DNA of 37,675 bases from Verrucomicrobiota bacterium. Lineage in GTDB: Bacteria; Verrucomicrobiota; Verrucomicrobiia; Verrucomicrobiales; Akkermansiaceae. Positions within the stretch are counted from its first letter, which is position 1. Each line of letters starts with the position of its first letter. The notes beneath the pieces are model-generated. The model had not been told where the DNA came from. It searched no databases and worked only from the letters and a program-made list of their open reading frames with translations. Below are positions 34,201 to 37,675 of the stretch, one piece after another. The DNA is taken from assembly GCA_027619375.1 (NCBI GenBank), contig JAQCFL010000009.1:1-37675 (forward strand), read 5' to 3'. The position numbers were made by a program, and so were the translations under genes.

Positions 34201-34989
34201 ATGACCCCGACCAAACTTCTCGGCATTCCGGAGAACTTCGCTGAACACGGCGGAGGCGTGGACCACTTGATCGACGTGGTGCACTACTTCATGGCGGCGC
34301 TCTTCGTGGGCTGGACGCTCTTTTTCTTCTACTGCTGTTTCCGTTTCTGGTGCCGCCGGAACAAGACGGCCTCCTACCGCGGGGTTCAGAGCCACGTATC
34401 CACGCACCTGGAGATCGGGGTGGTCATCATCGAGGCCATTCTGCTTCTTGGTTTCGCCTTCCCGCTGTGGACGGAGCGGACTGATCGCTACGCGGACATT
34501 CAGCAGCAGGATCCGGTCCGCATTCGCGTGATTGGCTATCAGTTTGCCTGGAACTACCACTATCCTGGTGCGGACGGGAAGTTCGGGCGCATCGACCGCC
34601 ACCTCATTCAGAATGTGGGGGATCCCTGCATTGATCCCGCAGATCCGAATGGCTGGGACGACTACACGAGTCCGGTGCTGAAGATTCCGGTTGGCCGCCC
34701 CTGCATTCTGCAGGTGACCTCCACCGACGTGATTCACAACTACGCCATCGTCCCGATGCGGATCCAGCAGGATGCGATGCCCGGGGAGGACATTCCGATG
34801 TGGTTCCGGCCGATCCAGAAGCTGGAGACCTACGTGGTCTGTGCGCAGCTTTGCGGGGAAGGCCACGCGAACATGCGGGGGATCATGGAGGTGATCAGCG
34901 AGGGTGCCTACGACAGTTGGGAGGCCGAGCAATCGGCCGGGGCATCGGAGCGCAACAAGTCGAAGGAGCCTGGTTTGGCGCAGCAGTAG
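34201..34989 (+). CDS. ctaC: Cytochrome c oxidase subunit II (CuA)
   Basis: A 262-residue protein starting at ATG 34201; a longer open frame from 34057 overlaps the preceding gene and is not used. Two membrane helices (HYFMAALFVGWTLFFFYCCF; VVIIEAILLLGFAFPLWTER) are followed by a periplasmic cupredoxin domain. CuA ligands are complete: His in STDVIHNYAIVP, and Cys, Cys, His and Met in CAQLCGEGHANM. GYQFAWNYHYPGADGKFG carries the conserved aromatic entry residues. It has no fused cytochrome c, so external cytochromes of the operon must donate electrons. It is unusually placed last in the operon, after ctaDEF. The lpxA gene converges 9 bp downstream. Confidence 0.95.
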   Translation: MTPTKLLGIPENFAEHGGGVDHLIDVVHYFMAALFVGWTLFFFYCCFRFWCRRNKTASYRGVQSHVSTHLEIGVVIIEAILLLGFAFPLWTERTDRYADIQQQDPVRIRVIGYQFAWNYHYPGADGKFGRIDRHLIQNVGDPCIDPADPNGWDDYTSPVLKIPVGRPCILQVTSTDVIHNYAIVPMRIQQDAMPGEDIPMWFRPIQKLETYVVCAQLCGEGHANMRGIMEVISEGAYDSWEAEQSAGASERNKSKEPGLAQQ

Positions 34990-34998
34990 GGGGAAGCA

Positions 34999-35775
34999 CT
35001 AATGACTCAGGACGCCGCGTTTGCTGGGGTTGGTGACGGCGGCGAGGAGTTTGGCGGCGTGTTGGGACCAGGTGGTCTTTGACGCTTCGGCGATGGCTTC
35101 GGCGAGGGTGCCGGGGCGCTGGAAGAGGATGCGGTAGAGGCGTTTGAGCTCGGTGCGTTGTTCGAGATTGAGGCCGGCGCGGCGGAGCCCGACGATGTTG
35201 AGTCCGGCCACGGTGTCTTCGCGGGTGGCCATGCAGTAGGGGGGGACGTCCTTGGAGATGGGGGCGTTGCCGGCGATCATGGCGAGGTCGCCGACGTGGA
35301 GGAATTGGTGGCAGACGGCGCTTCCTCCAATGAAGACGTTGTTGCCGACCTGGATGTGGCCGGCGAGTAGGGCGTTGTTGGCGAGGATGTTGCTGTTGCC
35401 GAGGCGGACGTCGTGGGCGAGATGGACCCCGGTCATGAGGAAGTTGTTATCGCCGAGGATGGTGTCGGTGCCGGGGGCGGTGGCGCGGTGGATGGTGACG
35501 TATTCACGGAGGGTATTGCGGTTGCCGAGGACCACCCCGGTCTCGGTGGCGGGGTCGAAGGTCAGGGACTGGGGATCGCTGCCGACCACCGCGCCGTGGC
35601 CGATGTGGTTATTGGTGCCCATGGTGACGCGGCCGGCGATCCAGGCATTGGCTCCGATGGTGCAGCCCGGACCGATGACGGCGGGGCCATCGATGAGGGT
35701 GTGGGGGCCCACCGTGACGTCGGGCGCGAGTTGCGCGGTGTCGGAGATGATGGCGGTGGGGTGGATGCTGGGCAT
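34999..35775 (-). CDS. lpxA: UDP-N-acetylglucosamine O-acyltransferase
   Basis: A 258-residue cytoplasmic enzyme of the first step of lipid A synthesis. It has the left-handed beta-helix hexapeptide pattern from the start (IHPTAIISDTAQLAPDVTVG) and the catalytic motif GVHLAHDVRLGN with His121 at the place of E. coli His125. GSAVCHQFLHVGDLAMIAGN and KDVPPYCMATRE are also typical. The C-terminal helical part (LKRLYRILFQRPGTLAEAIA) is complete. Length matches the family (about 255-265). It is not in an obvious lpxD-fabZ cluster; upstream on the same strand is a small membrane protein gene. It supports a Gram-negative envelope with LPS. Confidence 0.95.
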   Translation of the reverse strand: MPSIHPTAIISDTAQLAPDVTVGPHTLIDGPAVIGPGCTIGANAWIAGRVTMGTNNHIGHGAVVGSDPQSLTFDPATETGVVLGNRNTLREYVTIHRATAPGTDTILGDNNFLMTGVHLAHDVRLGNSNILANNALLAGHIQVGNNVFIGGSAVCHQFLHVGDLAMIAGNAPISKDVPPYCMATREDTVAGLNIVGLRRAGLNLEQRTELKRLYRILFQRPGTLAEAIAEASKTTWSQHAAKLLAAVTNPSKRGVLSH

Positions 35776-35811
35776 GGGGAATTTTATCGGTGGGAGAGGG
35801 TGCCGGCAAAT

Positions 35812-36207
35812 CTAGAAGTTTTGCATGTTTTGAATGATCTTGTAGAGGGGCAGACCCGCGGCGAAGTCGAACAACCAGATCAAGAGGAGATGGAGGAAGA
35901 GGGAGAAGGAGAAGAGGTAGAGGAAGAGTGCGGTCCGGCTTCGAAAGCAGACGATGAGCAGGGCAATGAAGCTGGCAAGGGAGAGGAGGGGGAGGCTTTG
36001 GACGATGAGGGGGTGGGATGACAGGAGATTGAAGAGTCCGGGAAGCTCGACACTTCCCATGTCTGCGTACATCTCCCGGGCATGGACGAGTTTTGTGGCG
36101 GCGACGAAGAGTTGAAGGGTGAGCAGAGGGGAGATGAGGCACGCGATGAGCTTGAGTCCGACGCGCAGATCGCGGAGTTGTTTTTCGGTGTCGAGGGCTG
36201 GCGTCAT
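35812..36207 (-). CDS. Hypothetical three-helix membrane protein
   Basis: A 131-residue protein if started at ATG 36207, which gives a normal N-terminus (MTPALDTEKQLRDLRVGLKL); a longer frame to 36261 reads into repeat DNA and is not used. Three hydrophobic segments are visible: LIACLISPLLTLQLFVAATK, LPLLSLASFIALLIVCFRSR and ALFLYLFSFSLFLHLLLIWL. No motif of a known family was recognised. It lies 36 bp upstream of lpxA on the same strand and could be co-transcribed. Confidence 0.65.
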   Translation of the reverse strand: MTPALDTEKQLRDLRVGLKLIACLISPLLTLQLFVAATKLVHAREMYADMGSVELPGLFNLLSSHPLIVQSLPLLSLASFIALLIVCFRSRTALFLYLFSFSLFLHLLLIWLFDFAAGLPLYKIIQNMQNF

Positions 36208-36280
36208 GGCGATTGGGAGGGTGCCTGAGGGAACACCCAATATCCAACAAGGAATGTCCAATTTCCAAGGGGGGGAGGTA

Positions 36281-36306
36281 GGGGACGGTCACTCCGTGCC
36301 GTCCGG
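36281..36306 (+). repeat. REP-like hairpin element, copy 3
   Basis: The same design as copies 1 and 2: outer stem GGACGG (36283-36288) with CCGTCC (36299-36304), an unpaired T and a TCC loop. The inner stem is CAC/GTG instead of CGC/GCG, so one G-C pair has become an A-T pair by two compensating changes. This covariation shows that the folded form, and not just the sequence, is kept. Confidence 0.75.
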
Positions 36307-36469
36307 CGGTTGGGCGGTGAGGTCCGGGGGAAGCCGGAGGAGTGTTTTGGCGTCGGCGTGTGCGGAGGATTTCGCCGCCGCAGGGACACCGGCAAGTGGG
36401 CGCCAGTGATAGAGAGGGAGGAGCGGAGGGGGTTGGGAGGTTTGGTATTTTGAATTTGGGGACTGGAGC

Positions 36470-36552
36470 TTATTTGGAAATTGGATCGTGGAAATTCGAC
36501 GGGGCCAACCCGATAGATCGGAAAATTTCCACCCCCCCCAATTTCCAAATAA
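36470..36552. repeat. 15-bp perfect inverted repeat
   Basis: TTATTTGGAAATTGG (36470-36484) is the exact reverse complement of CCAATTTCCAAATAA (36538-36552), with 53 bp between. The AT-rich arms contrast with the GC-rich surroundings and are consistent with a dispersed intergenic element or a small mobile remnant. No T run follows. Confidence 0.55.
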
Positions 36553-36646
36553 ATTTCAAATCCATAGACCAATTTTCAAGGACTGAAGGCGGAACGCTTA
36601 GCCTGACGCCTATGCGGAGTCGCGGATTCGGATTTCCAAGGGGGAG

Positions 36647-36731
36647 AGGTGGCGTGGCTGTTCCGGTCGCATGCCTGCGTTTGTGGGCTGGGTGACGATG
36701 GAGGCCTGCGACCGGGACGGTCACGCCACCT
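36647..36731. repeat. 25-bp imperfect inverted repeat upstream of the radC stop
   Basis: The arm at 36647-36671 (starting AGGTGGCGTG, ending CCGGTCGCA) matches the reverse complement of 36707-36731 at 22 of 25 positions, with the similarity continuing weakly inward (TGCCT against GGCCT). It lies between the radC 3' end and the small membrane protein gene. It could act as a transcription barrier between minus-strand genes, but has no T run. Confidence 0.55.
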
Positions 36732-36739
36732 GGGGCGAT

Positions 36740-37432
36740 TTACAGGAGTCCCGATTCCTGGAAGGAGAAGTAGGGTTCGTGGTGGGGGGAGGGGCGGCCG
36801 ATGATGAGGTGGTCGAGGAAGTTGACTTGGAGGAGGGCGGCGGCTTCGGCGATGCGGCGGGTGAGGTCGCGGTCGGCGCGGCTGGGACTCGGATCGCCGG
36901 AGGGGTGGTTGTGGACGAGGAGGAAACCGTGGGCGCGGTGGAGGACGACGGGGTGGAGGATGTCGCGGGGGTGGGCGATGGTTTCGTTGACGGTGCCGTC
37001 GGAGATGGTGAGGTAGCGAGTGGCGCGGAGGCGGGTGTCGAGGAGGGCGATGCGGAGGGATTCGCAGGGGAGGTGGCGCATTTGGGGGGCGAAGGTGTCG
37101 TAGGCGGCGATGGGGGAGTCGAGGGGGGTGAGGCGGCCGTGTTCGCGGGCCACGCGGGCACCGAGTTCGAAGGCGGCGGCCAGTTGGGCGGCTTTGGCGA
37201 GGCCGAGGCCGTGTTCGGCGGAGAGTTGGGAGAGGTCGAGCTGGCCGAGGGCGGAGAGGCCGCCGTGGGTTTGGAGGAGGCGGCGGCCGATCTCGATGGC
37301 GCTCTGGCCCTTGACGCCGACGCGGAGGAAGATGGCGAGGATTTCGGCATCGCTGAGGGCGGCGGCACCCTCGCGGGCCATGCGTTCACGGGGGCGGAGG
37401 GTATCGGGGAGGTCGTTGATGCGGATGTTCAT
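36740..37432 (-). CDS. radC: RadC family JAB/MPN-domain protein
   Basis: A 230-residue protein; the ATG at 37432 is preferred over 37450 because it begins the conserved MNIRINDLPDTLRPRERMAR. The N-terminal helix-hairpin-helix-like part (REGAAALSDAEILAIFLRVG) is followed by the JAB1/MPN domain with HNHPSGDPSPSRAD (His174, His176, Asp187), the zinc-binding JAMM signature. The end LDHLIIGRPSPHHEPYFSFQ is typical. The family was once linked to DNA repair, but its function is not settled. It is divergent from the DCC-family gene with about 70 bp between starts. Confidence 0.93.
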   Translation of the reverse strand: MNIRINDLPDTLRPRERMAREGAAALSDAEILAIFLRVGVKGQSAIEIGRRLLQTHGGLSALGQLDLSQLSAEHGLGLAKAAQLAAAFELGARVAREHGRLTPLDSPIAAYDTFAPQMRHLPCESLRIALLDTRLRATRYLTISDGTVNETIAHPRDILHPVVLHRAHGFLLVHNHPSGDPSPSRADRDLTRRIAEAAALLQVNFLDHLIIGRPSPHHEPYFSFQESGLL

Positions 37433-37501
37433 GGCAGGTATTCTATGCATACGTTCAATCGAACATCAATCTTGCAATTGCTACGGGGCCAGTTTGGGAG
37501 G

Positions 37502-37675
37502 ATGCTGGGGGGAATGGAGGAATTACCGGGGTTGATCGTGTTCTTTGATGCGGAGTGTCTGCTCTGCAATCGATCGGTGCAGTGGATGCTGCGGATGGAT
37601 GGGGCGGGGCGGCTGAGTTTTGCGCCGCTGGGGGGGGAGACGGCGAAGGGGCTGGAGGAGGCCGGGGGGTTGCGG
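37502..37675 (+). CDS. DCC family thiol-disulfide oxidoreductase (DUF393), 5' part
   Basis: The frame is open to the right window edge, so only about 58 residues are seen. The diagnostic motif is LIVFFDAECLLCNRSVQWML, with the D-x2-C-x2-C arrangement of DCC proteins, followed by RLSFAPLGGETAKGL, which normally reads as the FxPLQ-like second block. ATG 37502 directly follows a GGAGG, and ATG 37514 lies about 12 nt after it; either may be the start. The family is thioredoxin-like, but its substrate is unknown. It is divergent from radC. Confidence 0.75.
   Translation, partial: MLGGMEELPGLIVFFDAECLLCNRSVQWMLRMDGAGRLSFAPLGGETAKGLEEAGGLR

Larger units (their letters stand above)
36208..36739. other. 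532-bp repeat-rich intergenic region
   Basis: No credible gene is seen; open frames on both strands consist of read-through of repeats. The region holds a copy of the REP-like hairpin (36281-36306), a 15-bp perfect inverted repeat (36470-36484 with 36538-36552), and a second, longer inverted repeat (36647-36671 with 36707-36731). The short string ATTTCCAAG also recurs here (near 36261 and 36633), as is common in dispersed intergenic repeats of this phylum. Confidence 0.6.

Noticed and set aside
36342-36695. Possible 117-residue plus-strand protein and overlapping minus-strand frames near radC
   Set aside because: These frames consist of inverted repeats and low-complexity intergenic DNA; no start signal or protein family is visible.

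Overview
The window looks like chromosomal DNA from a GC-rich member of the Verrucomicrobiota (or a close PVC relative). The reasons are: a DUF1501 plus DUF1549/DUF1553 planctomycete-type cytochrome pair, a PEP-CTERM protein, paired Gfo/Idh/MocA oxidoreductases beside a sugar kinase, an alternative complex III (ACIII) operon, and mostly Shine-Dalgarno-less starts. No tRNA, rRNA, CRISPR array, transposase or prophage gene was recognised. All functional names come from reading motifs by eye; no database search was possible.

Layout. (1) 1-4602, + strand: a sugar catabolic operon with the 3' part of a xylulokinase, a TIM-barrel sugar isomerase/epimerase and two Gfo/Idh/MocA dehydrogenases. (2) 4623-9457, - strand: a four-gene envelope operon encoding a beta-propeller protein, a SUMF1-fold lipoprotein, an MBOAT acyltransferase and an SGNH-type partner; this looks like a polysaccharide O-acetylation unit. 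(3) 9458-10203: an orphan DUF6788-like gene preceded by a hairpin plus T run. (4) 10204-13832, - strand: the DUF1501/DUF1553 pair with a 4-bp ATGA overlap. (5) 13833-17465: a mixed region with REP-like hairpins, a PEP-CTERM gene that lacks its signal peptide, a DUF1232 gene, an unknown secreted protein and a frameshifted C39-like gene. (6) 17466-34989, + strand: one continuous respiratory operon of 16 genes. (7) 34999-37675: lpxA, a small membrane protein, a repeat-rich gap, radC and the start of a DCC-family gene.

The respiratory operon is the centre of interest. It runs actABCDEF, a membrane-anchored monohaem cytochrome c, a CcoN-like protein, a CcoO-like protein, a second monohaem cytochrome c, ctaD, ctaE, ctaF, two tiny membrane proteins and ctaC. 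Quinol oxidised by ACIII would pass electrons through cytochromes (nine CxxCH motifs in total) to the CuA site of CtaC and then to the haem-copper centre of CtaD. Several parts are unusual. The CcoN-like protein has lost every CuB ligand and the HxH haem ligands of true cbb3 oxidases. Its CcoO-like partner has Cys where the haem-ligating Met is expected. Subunit III carries a hydrophilic insert of about 390 residues on the predicted periplasmic side. Subunit I has Leu at the canonical K-channel lysine position. Directly upstream of the operon are two perfect TGTGA-N6-TCACA palindromes, spaced 23 bp centre to centre, which suggest control by a CRP/FNR-family regulator. Together these suggest a respiratory supercomplex containing a redox-altered pseudo-cbb3 module.
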